From Triglochin maritima (Eukaryota; Streptophyta; Magnoliopsida; Alismatales; Juncaginaceae), in assembly GCA_963682175.1 (NCBI GenBank), contig OY821771.1, forward strand, positions 30,462,201-30,526,200: a DNA stretch of 64,000 nt. The letters are read 5' to 3'. The translations under genes and the position numbers were made by a program. The notes beneath the pieces were generated by a model. It was not told the origin of the DNA. It did not search any database and was given only the letters and a program-made list of their open reading frames with translations. Below, one piece after another: positions 46,001 to 58,823 of the stretch. The first letter of the stretch is position 1, and every line of letters begins with the position of its first letter.

Positions 46001-47335
46001 TCCATTTTTCATGCATAAATTCATGTAGTATCTTGCTCGCATTCATTGAGGACAATGCATGAAGTAGGTGTGGGGGGTGTTTTACGTGTGTACATAGTCG
46101 AGTCTTTTTCCTTTGATTTTGTTTTCTTTTGTGTGTATTGATAGAGTCATGTTAGTGTGCTGCATTTAATATCGATATATCTGTTTGCCATGATCCTTGT
46201 GTGACTTGTCTTCTTTTGCTTGTCTAGTGCTTTAAAATTGTTACATTTCATTCAAAATCTTCATGTGTTTGCGAAAGAAAATATTTTGTGGATTTTGCGT
46301 GTGTTTATCATGTGCAAAACCGTTGAGAGGCAAACTAAAAAGAAAGCTCCCAAAATTGTCTTGAACTTGATGCATTAGGATATCTAGTACAGTGATTTTA
46401 GGACTTATCTAGTCATTAGGATGCACCCCAGTTTTCCCTCGGGGGCGAGTAATCATAGGGTTTCAGTACTCAAACATTTAAAGAAGTCCACCCCGAACCT
46501 AATGAGTTAATAATTCGTGTCTGTTTATTTAAGGAAGTTTGTTGTAGTCAATCACTCTTTAAATCTTGTTGTGAGACATTAAGTGTAGGGGTTTTGGTTC
46601 ATGTGTAGATAAGAAATAAGTGAATAGGTGTTCTCTCTTCTCGCACGACTCATATCACTCGGGAAATTAGGTCTGAGGGGACTTTGTGCCTGGTGCTTTC
46701 GAGTCATCTGACTTGGGATGCACCGACCGAACTCCCGTTACACGGGTGGTAGGGATTGCCATATGTGGAGATTTGGGGAAATATATACGTGATAATGTAA
46801 GTCCTCATAGGCAATGATGCATGAAACCTGGCCCTGGGAGAATGAAACTCTAACTAGCAAGAAAAAGAAACAAAAAAAGTAAGAAAAAAAACAAAAAGAA
46901 AAAAAAAACGTAATGCAAATAAGAACCTTAATGGACCTTATACTTTGTATCACTTGAGGATGTTGAGGTTGTTCATGTCTTGCACTTAAGTCCTTAATTA
47001 ACTTGCACAAATTATTCACTAGGCTAGGTGTGTGGACTGATTACATATATAGTGTTGGTCTGTAGGATTACCGTGTCCAATGATCGATAAAAATTAGTCC
47101 ATCGAGTCGAGTTTCTAGATTGATTAATGCATCTCTGTTCGGATTTTGTGGGTATATCCGCTGAAAACCCTCAGGAGACAACACTCATCCTCCTCGATTG
47201 CACGTGCTAAGTGCAATCGTGATTCCTACGGAAGTGAGTTAGGATTTCCCTGTTTTTCGTATGCCTTTTCCTTTCTTTCATTTTTTTCTTCCTTTGTTTT
47301 GCTCGGGACTACCAAAAGTTAGGTGTTGGGGTATT
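43092..47335 (+). mobile_element. Internal region of non-autonomous gypsy element
   Basis: About 4.2 kb lies between PBS and 3' LTR. It holds two palindrome-like words right after the PBS (43228-43243 and 43249-43264), a leader, a broken gag-like gene (to 45716) and a non-coding 3' part (45717-47335) with a homopurine run and a pre-LTR purine tract (GGTGTTGGGGTATTTT, about 47321-47336). No protease, RT, RNase H or integrase motif was found on either strand, so it must have relied on a relative to move. Confidence 0.7.
44203..45716 (+). pseudogene. Broken gag-like gene of the gypsy element
   Basis: An early piece begins with ATGGATGGTTACATGGGC (44207), typical of the short Asp/Pro/Trp-rich lead of these gags, and soon meets a stop. 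A CCHC knuckle, CDCCGLSGHVIGEC (CX2CX4HX4C), lies at 44510-44551. The following 395-codon frame (44529-45716) is in another phase; the protein seems to cross over near 44605 by a one-base shift. The long frame starts usefully at about NTQYDHYASAYN and has Pro/Gln/Tyr-rich sequence, then a helical region with LDSLKQTLQTFMET and METTQILLKSNLN. After about residue 170 I recognise nothing. The decayed inverted copy at 10020-10700 shows the family is repeated. Confidence 0.65.
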
Positions 47336-48905
47336 TTATTGACATCATATCATGCATATATTTGTGTCTTATATCCTTTAATTTAGCCTAAGCAATGCTA
47401 CATAACGAGTGTTATGTTTATGTTTAAGAAATAAATAGGTTTAGGAAGAAGAGACTCAAAAAGGACTCAAATGCAAGGAAAATGACTAAGTTGCAAGACT
47501 TATGGACTGAGATGAAAGAGAGAAGGTCACGGATGTAAAACAAAAGGATTAAGGAGTAAATCAAGAAGCTCCACACCTTAATGAAGAGTATTTTGTCAAT
47601 TAAATTTGGGACCAACCATCAACAACCAAATCAGGTTCATCAAACACCAAGAAATCAAGCAAGAACCAAGCCAAAGAAATCCAGACCCGATCAGAAGAAT
47701 ATAGACCGCTAATTCGCGGTCCCAGACCGCTAATCAGCGGTCAATATGTCTTTAAAATGCACATGCTTTGGTCGGATGTTAGATTAGGTTGTATTTAGTC
47801 CATATTTGGTATGCTTTTAGTCCCATACCGGGGGATTGTCCCCGATTATCTTTTTCCATGCCTATAAATAGAACTCTTCACCTTCCTTTGTATTCACTCA
47901 TTGCTTGGTGGCATTCTCTCTACTTGGAGTAAAAGCCTTGAAGCAAAAACTCAAGGTGGAGAAGAATGTCACTTGTAATGTGAGTCATCTAAATAAAATA
48001 ATTGTTCTTAGTTTCTTTTAATCTTGTCTTTTAATTCTTGCATGCTTCTTTAGTTTTACTTTCCTTTCAATTAGCTTCTTTAATATTTCTTTATTGCTTA
48101 GTTTAAATTCCTTTCTTAGAATGTTGAATTTTGTTAATGTAGGTTGTAGTGTAATGATTAGTGAGTAGTTTCATCCCCAATTGGCTGTGGAGAAATATGT
48201 GATATGATTATGTGATGTATTAGGTGTGTGTTATCTTAATCTTTTGAGCCTTATAGGATTTCCATAACCATCTAATGAGATTTCACTCTTGTCTTTGATA
48301 TGCTAATGCTCTTGAATGAAGTTTAGTCTATGCTTAGATTAGTGAACCTATTTTATGAGGAATGATAAGGTAAGGATAATGGTGGAATTAATATTGGAAA
48401 CATGACTTGTAGTTGCTTGTCCTCTTGTCGCTTTTACCTTGGTTAATGTCTTGTATGTTTTAATGATAATGTGTTATCTTATTCATGTGGAGGCATAGTG
48501 AGGTCTGGTCTTTATACATGAGTTTATTTAGCTTCATTTCAATTATTGTCTTGTATGTTTTAATGATATTGTGTTATCTTATTTCATGTGGAGGCAAAGT
48601 TAGATTTGGTTTTATGATTTTCATGCACCATGTTGTGATGAGCATAATTGAACACACACACATACACATATCTTTATATTCATATTCTTTCTCTACCCCC
48701 CCCCCCCTATGAGGTTTAGTTTTATTGTTGTTTTTTCAATTCCTTTCGCATTCTAGTGTAGTTTCGATCATAACTCATTTCTCTCCTTTGTTTCTCACTT
48801 GTCTTCGAATAAACTAAAGTCGACACACCTCTATGTGGATTGACTCGTATTTGTCACCGCTTCACCGCGACCGTGCACTTACGGTTGATTAAAACGTTAC
48901 AATCA
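47336..48905 (+). mobile_element. Gypsy (Athila/Tat-like) 3' LTR
   Basis: It follows the purine tract and starts TTATTGACATCATATCATGC, which equals the TGATTGACATC start of copies A and B with G to T at base 2. It ends GTTACAATCA. The TATA box TATAAATA is at 47863-47870, the stem-loop at 47827-47846, and two U3 palindromes at 47705-47720 and 47726-47741. Near the TATA box it is close to the 5' LTR (41826-43067), but from about 48180 the two differ strongly, and here it looks more like the second-subfamily LTRs. This pair may therefore be a mosaic or come from two insertions. A run of nine or more C bases lies at about 48698. Confidence 0.7.
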
Positions 48906-50351
48906 AAATACTAAACTACACCAACTCAACACACTACTAGCAATCAAAATCTACTTTCATCACTGGAAAAAATTACACTCTAGCCTATTTCAAATACTTG
49001 CTAATTTTTCTCTATGAAATTGCAATCGCCTCACATGTTAGGTGACAATACGACTTGCGTCACAATTTACCCGTAAGATATTGTACAAAAATAGATTAAT
49101 GTAATATACCATATAGTTCGTGTAAGTAGAAAGGATAAAAAGTAGGTGAGAAAACTTAAGTGTAGGTGTATTCTTATAAAAATACATGCGTAATTAGTTG
49201 CATGACTATTTCTAATGATACATCTTAATGGTTAAGGATCTACATGTTTTTAATTAGTATACTTTTTTTATTGAGCTTCTGTTAAAATCCAGCTCCTCCT
49301 TTGTCTTTGGAAGCTGATTTCTTCCCCTTAAGATTGTTGACATCTTGCTTTATTCATTTTATTTTTTGATTATGCTCACCTTTATTTCTTGTTAACCCTT
49401 TTGATCGATTTCATTAGAAATAGTTGCAAGATCAGAGGTTAAGCTCGTCTTATAGATGCTATATTGGAATAATTTGTACTTTCTACTTTATCTTTTAATA
49501 CATTTTTATTCCGAGAATAAAATAAATATCAAAAAGTAAGCTAAGTCGTTAAGAAGGAAAGAGCGTCAAGTAAGGGCCCCTTAGAAGGGGAGCAATATTG
49601 GGCGGCAGACAGGTCACCGACAATGTCGTGAGGAATTTATGACCCGGGTGGCGGCTTGGATTTTTTTTATTAGTTTTTATTTTTGTTTTATATTTAGTTG
49701 TAAATAATATATTATGTTGGATAAAACAACTTGATTTTTTTTGGAAAAAATAATCTAACATTTCAACAATTTCTCTCATCTACGTCATTTACACGTTGAT
49801 CTTGGAAAAAATTTAAAAACAAATAAAAAATAATCTAACAGTACCTGCTACCGCCATAGCAACGTCAACCCCAACCCGTAAGAGGTAGTAGCATTTGGGG
49901 TGGCAAGAATCTAATTTTCCGGAGAAGCCAGAGAAATTCAAAGGATGAGGGCATTCAAATGCCATATATTTAAGGTGGTCCCGGAAGATATCCCATCGAG
50001 TCCCATACTGGAAGTATCTACGTCCTCCTAGACGGGAGTCCATGGCTGAGAGTTTTGCCATTAGGGTATTTTGAAAAAATATTTAAAAAACAGATTAAAA
50101 TGATTTAAAAAACCAAAATTTTGTTGTAATTATTTTAATAATGTTAATTACTATGTTGATAAATGTGACAAATATGTGTTAATTAGAAATTACATTTTCT
50201 TAATTAGCTTTCTTAAAATATGTGATATAATTAATTTCAACAAAATAGGTCATATAATTAATTGAAATCGTAAGAAATTAAAAATGAAGGAAAAATAAAT
50301 GATGTAGAAGCAAGAGAGTGTTGATGTGACTATGTTAACATTTATGAGTGG
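48906..50351. other. Intergenic, no recognised gene
   Basis: AT-rich with several ORFs under 85 codons and no domain. The minus-strand ORF at 49813-50061 (start MAKLSAMDSRLGG) is richer in G+C than its surroundings but matches nothing I know. Its right edge is the target duplication of the hAT transposon. Confidence 0.4.
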
Positions 50352-50359
50352 GTTGTAGT

Positions 50360-53002
50360 TAGACCTGGGACATGTGTCCTGGATCCGTGCGCGATCCGGC
50401 CCGAATCTGGCGCGGGTCAGGTTGATTTTTTTTCCGATTGAGTATTGAATTAAGTATACAATCACAATTTAGTTAAATAAAACATAAACACAACTTATTT
50501 TTCCCCAAAATAACCAATTTATTTATTAGAAATTGTTAACTCAATTCGAGAGACAATATATTGGTTACATATAATAAAAAAATCTGAAGGCTGACTAAAG
50601 AGTAATGAAAAAACCCTAAGAGGTATTAGGAAAAAATTACTCCTTAAACAAAGTGATTTAGTTAATTTTTCTTCAATCTTCGTCATCATCGTCGCTGCTG
50701 TCGTGAATAATCATGTTCTGCATTCTATCCACAACGTCGAGTCAATCCTTCAGACATACGCTCATCTAGATGAACTTGTCGGACAAGTTTTGCCTCTTGT
50801 CGGACAATACCTATTTACCTTCACTAAAAGCAGCCTCTGACGCCACAGTTGACACCGAAGAACACAATAAGTCTCGCGCCATCAAAGAGACTAATGGGAA
50901 CTTACCTGAGTTCTTTCTCCACCACTCTAAAACATCAAAACATTTTAACTTTGCAGTACTTAAGTAAATTTCAGTGATTAGATATACTGTTAATTCATTT
51001 TGGGTCCCAGTTTGCACAAATTTAGCATTTTTTGACTTAACCAATTCCTTTGCGAGTCGTCATCATCTGAATCAACTGCAGTTGGAGGTGATTGTGATGA
51101 TGAACTAACAACATTTGAACACATTTGTTTGTTTAGTCGTTGATATTCTTCAAAATAATTGTTTACCAAAGACCTATATCTATCTACATGCTTTGAAATT
51201 TTTCATAAATCATGTTTTCGTAAATTTGTTCCAAGTAAACTTGTAAACCAATAATTTTAAATGTAGGATCCATAATTAAAGCTAAACAAAAACTAAAGGG
51301 AGGAGGATTCCAATATTTATTAAACTTAACCTCCATTACAATTTAAATCTCATTAAAACCAGGAATTCCCTTATATTTCGCAAATAGGTTTGTAATTGGA
51401 CGTATTTCATAAATAAATATGTTAGCGGTCAGATAATATTGTCCACTTAATCTTTTAGTGAAGGTGAAAAAATGTTTTAAAAAAGCTAACATAATATTAC
51501 AAATTTCTCAATCTTGGTCAATTAAAAATGCCTCTTTTTGTTTTTCATTATATAAAGTTTGAATTGCAAGATGATGATCAGCACAAGATTTTTACATTTC
51601 ATGGGTAGAATTTCATCTATGGGGGGCATCTAATTTAAATTTCCTAAGTTTAACATCATTATATACACAAAAATCTCTAAATTCCTGATATCTAGATTTA
51701 CTACTACAACCTACAAAGTTAATTTGCATTTCTAACATTTTCTAGGTATGGTTTAATTAATTTAAGTTCATCTTGTACCATCATGTTTAAAGTATGACAA
51801 ACACGTCTGATATGAAAAAGTGAACCGTCTAGAGGTGGCTTACAATAACTTATAAGTATTCTTATTGCTTCACTGTTATTAGTAGCATTATCAAATGCAA
51901 TTGCACAAATTTTATTTTCAAGAGAATTAGCCACGATGACATATTTAATGTGATCAAATATAACCTTGATAGTGTGTTGATGCAAAATAGGTAAAAAAGA
52001 TATAATTTTTTTATTTAAAAACCATGAATCATCTAGATAATGAGCAGTTACGCAACAATAAGGATAATTATTTGGACCGGTTCATACATCACTAGTTAAT
52101 GCTACCTTATTGTTCATTTCAAAAAAAAAACTAATCATGTTTGTTCTCTATTTTTCGAATTTATCAAATGCAACATTTTTAAGAGTTTTTCTAGAAAATG
52201 GTTTAAATTGGGGATTATGATAGAGAATTGATGCCCTTAGATATTCAGATTCACGTGTGTTAAATGGTAATTCATCTCTAATTATGAAATCAACAATTAT
52301 TATTTTACCTTTGATTGGACAATATTTCTGAAAAGATAAATTTCCACTAGATGTGTCCAAAACAGATTGACATGAATCCATTGTTGACCCAGAATTTTTC
52401 TTAATTTTACATATTTTTAAATGTCTACCTAAATGACTCCCCACTTGACCTACCCGAATATACATGACCACAATGTTTACAAGTAGTAGTTACTTACCGG
52501 TTTCATCTTTACCTTTTTAAAATGTTTTCATACTAGGCTAGTTTTTCCTAAAACCAGTAGTAGTTATTTGAGGTGGTATATGTGATGTTGAAGTCATGCA
52601 AATTACTAAATATGCAAATAAAAACTTTTTTAATAAAAGATAACGACGTGATTAACTAAAAAGATTAGAAAAGCCTGAGAAATGAAGAGATGAGTCGTAA
52701 AATCAGCGGTCAGTGGTCTGCTTGTAGCTTTAGGCTTCACACTTTAGGTCAAACTCGACCTGTATTCACCAAAATCAAAGCAATTAGAGAGATATTAGAT
52801 AAGATTAGAAGAGAGTTGGAAAGAACTGTGTGAAAAAAAATGAGGGGTTGGGGGTTTATATAGGATATAGGAGGGGTAGTTTAGTAATTTTTTAAAAAAA
52901 TTAACCCAACGGTTTTCACCATGACGTTAGCATTCCAACGGCTCTAAGAGCCGTTGAAGAACAGTGTCGGGCCGGGCCAGCACAGCCTGACACCCAAGTC
53001 TA
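50360..53002 (-). mobile_element. Degenerate hAT (Ac-type) transposon with TIRs
   Basis: Ends are TAGACCTGGG (left) and CCCAAGTCTA (right), a hAT-type TIR pair with one mismatch. The flanking 8-mers GTTGTAGT (50352-50359) and GTTGTGGC (53003-53010) agree at six of eight bases, so the insertion is old. Both subterminal regions are G+C-rich (GCCCGAATCTGGCGCGGG on the left, GTGTCGGGCCGGGCC on the right). The 2643-bp body holds broken transposase sequence on the minus strand. Confidence 0.8.
50770..52490 (-). pseudogene. hAT transposase remnant (BED finger to dimerisation domain)
   Basis: Three blocks are in the order expected of an Ac/RICESLEEPER-type transposase. First, a BED-type zinc finger whose CKHC half (about 52468-52480) and HLGRHLKIC half (about 52420) are in different frames. 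Second, a catalytic-core piece (51719-51985) with AFDNATNN and FHIRRVCHTLNMMVQDEL, the conserved D-N-A-x-x-N and H-x-L-N words. Third, the C-terminal dimerisation region (50811-51044) with ELTVYL, LEWWRKN and FPLVSLMARDLL, ending at an in-frame TAG after FSEGK. Stops and shifts lie between all blocks and much of the middle is missing, so no active enzyme can be made. Confidence 0.85.
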
Positions 53003-53231
53003 GTTGTGGCTAAGAGGTGAATAGTAGAAAGAAAGAGAAGAAAAATGTCATGTTGATATGACGAAAAGAATGCGTTGATTTGAGCATGTTGACATATATG
53101 AAAATACCAAGGATAAAAATATCTAAAAGTAATTTTGTTGGACAGTTCTACGTCCCCGTGCGCATAAATTTCTAGGGATAAAACATACTCAATTTTTTAC
53201 GAAGATCCCACGAATTCAGATTGCTTGGGAA

Positions 53232-53715
53232 TGTTAAACCTTCTTCATGGTTCATTATTAACTATGAATAATTCAATTTATAGTCCAAAGATCACCAATA
53301 CCGCAATATTTCACAAACAAAACTTAATCTGATTTATTGTTTAAGATGACATACCTTGATTAACAGCGGAAGATGTAATGTCTGCCATCTTCTTTCTTAT
53401 GACTCCTGACGGTTACTCTTCCTCTCAGAATTCAGTTTCTCTCTCTAACCCTATTTTCTTATGCGTTTCTTGATGGAGAAGAATGCAACTGCTTACGGGG
53501 AGGGAGAGGACCCAATCCTTTATATAACATTTAACTCTAAATCTGGTACGTCCATCATATACCAATTCAACGCTTAAGATTAATCACAGATCTAATGCTC
53601 TAATTATAGAACGATCTATTTATGACTTAATTAATCGGGTCACATTAAGATTAGAAACTGCATAACGTTAAAAGTAAATGAGTCATTTGCAGTTTCTAAT
53701 AGCAGATTTCTAACA
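53232..53715 (-). repeat. 3' LTR of the young copia element
   Basis: 484 bp, the same length as its partner with no indel. Read on the minus strand it starts TGTTAGAAATCTGC and ends GGTTTAACA. The minus-strand TATA box TTATATAAAGG lies at about 53518-53530. Confidence 0.97.
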
Positions 53716-53730
53716 TTCTCCCACTTGACC
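53716..53730 (-). other. Polypurine tract of the copia element
   Basis: On the minus strand GTCAAGTGGGAGAA directly precedes the TGTTAG start of the 3' LTR, the usual site of plus-strand priming in copia elements. Confidence 0.8.
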
Positions 53731-54031
53731 CGATTATTCATAATATCAAGTGTTGAACATCATACTATGATAAATTGCTGAGAGTTATGACGGTTGTGCA
53801 TTATTAATTCAATGCATTCCCTTCCATATACTACAATACCAGCAATCCATCAATTCATACTCATAATTTATACAAAACAACATAATGGTCCACATAATGT
53901 CTTATATCAACATAATATCTTTATAAGACTCTTTCTTGTTTAAAATTACATAAAATACGTACTACTACATTAAAACAAGAGACACATAATTGTATATTAG
54001 AAACACATAAAAGAGCTCAGAATGTCACACA

Positions 54032-57000
54032 TCAATTATTATTAATACAACCAAGACCCATTCTTTGAACATGTTCCTTAAATTGTCTTGGCTGTAACCC
54101 TTTCGTCAAAGGGTCTGCAATCATAAGTTCTGTCCTGATGTGCATGATTGACACTCTTTGTTTCTGAACCTCATCTTTCACAACAAGATACTTCAGTTCC
54201 ATATGTTTGGCACCTTTAGAGTACTTGTCGTTTTTTGAGAAAAATACTGCTGCAGAGTTATCACAATAAATTTCCAGCGGCTTGCTAATGGTGTCGACAA
54301 CCGCAAGTCCTGAAATAAAGTTCCGCAACCATAATGCATGCATTGTGGCTTCAAAACATGCCACAAATTCTGCCTCCATAGTAGATGAAGCAACGATAGT
54401 CTGTTTTGCACTTTTCCATGATATGGCACCTTGAGCAAACATAAACAGGTAACCAAAAGTCGATTTTCTAGTATCGATGCATCCAGCAAAATCTGAATCG
54501 CTATATCCAATCACCTTCAATTCATTGGATCTTCTATACATGAGCATGTAATCTTTCGTGCCTTGTAAGTACCTCAAAACTTTCTTTGCAGCTTGCCAAT
54601 GTTCCCTTCCTGGATTACTTTGATACCTCCCTAACATACCGACCGCAAAACTGATATCCGGTCTAGTACAGGTTTGAGCATACATTAGGCTACCAACAAC
54701 AGATGCGTATGGAGTTGATTCCATTTCCTTTCGTTCAACATCATTCTTAGGACATTGCATGAGATTGAATTTATCACCTTTCTGTACAGGAACTGTCCCA
54801 GGTGAACACTTACTCATTCCAAATCTCTCTAGAATCCTTTCGATATACCCTTTCTGAGACAATCCCAATATTCCTTGTGATCGATCACGAAATATTTCTA
54901 TTCCAATCACATAGGATGCCTCTCCCATATCTTTCATTTCAAAGTTCGTTGAGAGAAGTTCCTTAGTCTCATGCAATATGCTTAAATTATTTGCAACAAG
55001 CAAGATGTCATCAACATAAAGGACCAGATAAATAAACTTGCTCCCACTGATCCTTTGGTATATACAGTGATCAACCGTATTTTCCTTAAAACCAAAAGAT
55101 GTAATAATGGCATTGAACTTAATATACCATTGTCGGGATGCTTGTTTAAGCCCATATATTGACTTCTTAAGTTTACACACCAATTGTTCTTTACCTTCTA
55201 CAGAAAAACCCTCAGGTTGATCCATATAAACATCCTCATCAAGATCTCCATTCAGAAAGGTTGTTTTCACATCCATTTGATGCAACTCCAAATCATAATG
55301 AGCTACTAATGCTATTATTATTCTTAGTGAGTCCTTTTTCGAAACAGGAGAAAATGTCTCCTTGTAATCAACACCATCTTCCTGAGTGTAACCCTTAGCA
55401 ACAAGTCTAGCTTTATACCGTTCGATATTACCACTAGAGTCGTGTTTGGTTTTAAAAACCCATTTGCATCCGACTCTTTTACAGCCATGTGGTAACTTAA
55501 CTAGATCCCAAACTTCATTCTGTTGCATGGATTTCAGTTCTTCTTTCATGGCATTAATCCATTCCTTTGACTCTTTACTTTTTACAGCATGTGAAAACGA
55601 AACTGGATCCTTATTGATTCCTATATCATAATTTGATTCTTGCATATAAACCACATAATCATTAGAAATAGCCGACCTACGATCTCTTTGAGATCTTCTT
55701 AATGCTACTTGTTGTGGTTCATGCATATCAGCATTATGTAAGTCATTTCCTCCAGGAAGTACTTCTTCATTTATATGTTGTTCATTATCATCATGCTGTT
55801 CTACAACAGCTGGAACAACATTTGGAGTAATAGTAGATGGAGGAACTATTCTAGGCAATGTAACATTTACCCGTGTTTCCTTTATTTCTACTATTTCTCT
55901 TCTTGTACTCCCACTGACTTCACCAATCTCAATGAATCTTGCATTACCAGTTTCTACAATTCTTGGACTATGATTCGGACAGTAAAACACATACCCTTTA
56001 GATTTCTCAGGGTAACCTAAAAAGTACCCACTGATCGTTCGAGAATCTAATTTCTTTTCATGCGGATTATAAATTCTCGTTTCCGCTGGACAACCCCAAA
56101 CATGCAGGTGTCTTAAGCTAGGTTTCCTGTTAGTCCATAACTCAAAAGGAGTCTTTTGAACAGCTTTACTAGGAACCCTATTCAACAAATAATTAGCGGT
56201 TTTGAGAGCATACGACCACAAATTCTTAGGTAGTGTAGAATCTGACATCATACTCCTAATCATATCTATTAATGTCCTATTGCGCCTTTCTGCTACACCA
56301 TTTTGTTGTGGTGTACCTGGCATTGTGTATTGCGCACATATGCCATGACTTTCGAGGAATTTTGCAAATGGACCTCGACACTGGCCTGACTCATTATATT
56401 TACCATAATATTCACCACCTCTATCAGACCTTATAATTTTCACCTTTCTATCTACTTGCCTCTCAACTTCTTTTACAAACGTCTCGAGGACATTCACAGA
56501 TTGAGATTTTTCATGAAGCAAATAGACATAACCATAACGGGAAAAATCGTCAATAAAAGTGATGAAATACTTTTCTCCATTAAAGGCTGGGGTGTCCATA
56601 GGTCCGCAAATATCAGTGTGTATTATTTCAAGAAGCTGGCTGCTTCTAGTGGCTCCTTTCTTATTATATTTGGTTTGTTTACCTTTAATACAATCCACAC
56701 ATAATTCTAGATCACTAAAGTCCAAATTTGACAAAATTTCATTACTTACTAATCTCATCATTCTTTCTTTGGATATATGACCTAGTCTTTTATGCCACAA
56801 GAAAGCAGAATTTTCATTCAACATGCTACGTTTGCATCCAACATTATTTACTACATTCAGCAAGGAATTCGCATAAGTGTCATTCAGTTTCAATTTATAT
56901 AAACCATCAATTAGAATACCAGAACTAACATTATCAGTATTCTTATATAAATCAAAACAACCAGATCCAAACATACATCTAAAACCAGAAATATCCAACT

Positions 57001-58087
57001 TACTTACGGAAATAAGATTTCTAGATAATGAAGGTACATAAAGGGTACTGTATAAGTCTAATACATATCCACTTTCTAGAATTAGACGATAAGTCCCAAT
57101 GCCTTCTATTGAAGATTTCATTCCGATTCCCATAAATAGAAAACGATCTTCATTTGGATTTATAGTTCAGATCGTAAGAAATCCCTGCATATTATTGGAA
57201 ACATGAGTTGTAGCACCAGTATCAAGCCACCATGTATTAATAGGAACTTCAACTAAATTTGATTCGAAACATACGAAGGATAGACAATTACCTTTCTTTT
57301 CGAACCAAGCTATCCTTTTCGGACAGTCACTTTGATAATGTCCTTTCTTTTTACAGAAATGACATTGAACATCCTTTAGTTCCTTCTTTTCCTTATCCTG
57401 CCCATTCTTAGCAGGTGCCTTTTTCTTCTTGAAATGACTTGATTTTCCTTTCTTTTCTTTACCAGCTTTATTACTCACGAAACTTACTGAGTGATTCACT
57501 TGATTTTTCAAACGTCCTTCTTCCTAAACAAGTCTACTGGCCAATTCATTAACATTCCACTTATCCTTTATAGTGTTCTAGTTAATCTGAAAAGGTCCAT
57601 ATTCAGTAGGTAGCGAGTTCAGGATAAACTGGACAAGAAAAGAATCCTCTACTTTAAGTCCCAGGGAGTTTAACCTTGCTGCAAGATTAGTCATCTCTAT
57701 AATGTGCTCTTGCATAGTTTGCGACCCATCAAACTTCATGGTCGTGAGTTCTGCCATAAGAGTACCAGCGAGTGACTTATCAGCTGAACGAAAATGCTCT
57801 TCCACAAACTGCATATATTCCTTAGCACTTTCTGTTTGTGGAATTGTTGACTTGATGTTGTTAGCAACAGTCATCTTAATAAACATGAGGCTCAATCTGT
57901 TACTGCGTTCCCATGCTTTATGGTGTGATTTTTCTGCCTCAGTACTATCCGTTGTAAGAGCAGCAGGTTTATTCTCAAGGAGTGCCAAGTCAAGATCCTG
58001 AACTCCTAAATGGAAATTGACTTGTTCTCTCCATTCAGAAAAATTAACACCAGTGAACAATGTAACAGATGAAGCATGTGTATTCAT
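54032..58087 (-). pseudogene. Copia gag-pol polyprotein with three in-frame stops
   Basis: One frame of about 1351 codons starts at MNTHASSVTLF (58087) and ends after GLGCINNN (54032). In order: gag (58087 to about 57580), CCHC knuckle (CHFC...GH...C, 57323-57364), protease with DTGA (from 57223), integrase with the H...H...C..C pre-domain, HTDICGPM, IRSDRGGEY and NGVAERRNRTL (D, D, E residues present), reverse transcriptase with YVDDILL, and RNase H with YSDSDFAG, SSTMEAEF and DNSAAV. All catalytic residues seem intact. The frame is kept throughout but stops occur at 57578-57580 (TAG), 57524-57526 (TAG) and 57167-57169 (TGA); the last two look like C-to-T changes of CAG and CGA. As it stands, the longest products are a 169-codon gag piece and a 1033-codon piece without protease. 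Confidence 0.95.
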
Positions 58088-58808
58088 GGGAACTACTGCA
58101 AATTAAAAATATGAAATAACTATAAGCTCATAACTAACGTGATTCAGATATAGACATAATAATATAATATAACACTCCTTTGGGTAGATACTATCTTATA
58201 CTTAATATAATTAAATACCAAAACATAAGTAGGTAATAAATATATTCAATTAAATAGAACTGACATCTTTGGATGATCAATATTTATTTAATCAAGATAT
58301 CTATTAAACCTCATCATGTCAACTAGTTATAGAACAAGACTTTCCTTTGGGTAAGTTCTCAGGTTCTATCATTAGTGACGCCAGTTTTAATTGGTATTAT
58401 TATAACCGGCAATTTCTATCAATAATCATTATGTCACTTATGCACTAAATGATTATTCTGATTTTGACCACTTTGGTGATTAACAAAATCATAAATCCCA
58501 TGTGCATAAATGACTTATAACACATACTTTATGCAACACAATCAGTTACAGAACAATTACTTTTATGCACAAATTTCAAACAATTATTTTGTACCAGTAA
58601 ACTTTAATCGTGCAAAGTCAAAACAGTAAATGATGCACGAAAAGACCCTAAAAACTCTGAAATTGTAAAGAAAAATCGAAAAATCTATATCCGACGGACG
58701 GATCAAAAGTTATGCCCCTTAGCATGTGTAGGACTTGATTAAACCATCATGAGTAAAGCATTGAACAGATCAATTGCAATCATAGGAAATATTCAGTTAT
58801 TGATTGGT

Positions 58809-58821
58809 GGCTCTGATACCA
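58809..58821 (-). other. Primer-binding site, initiator tRNA-Met type
   Basis: On the minus strand TGGTATCAGAGCC lies two bases inside the 5' LTR and fits the 3' end of initiator tRNA-Met, as is usual for copia elements. Confidence 0.93.
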
Positions 58822-58823
58822 TA

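Noticed and set aside
49813..50061. 82-codon minus-strand ORF starting MAKLSAMDSR
   Set aside because: No family match by eye, no exon context; kept only as a note in the intergenic entry.
52148..52471. 107-codon ORF as a free-standing zinc-finger gene
   Set aside because: It is the BED-finger and following part of the broken hAT transposase, inside its TIRs.
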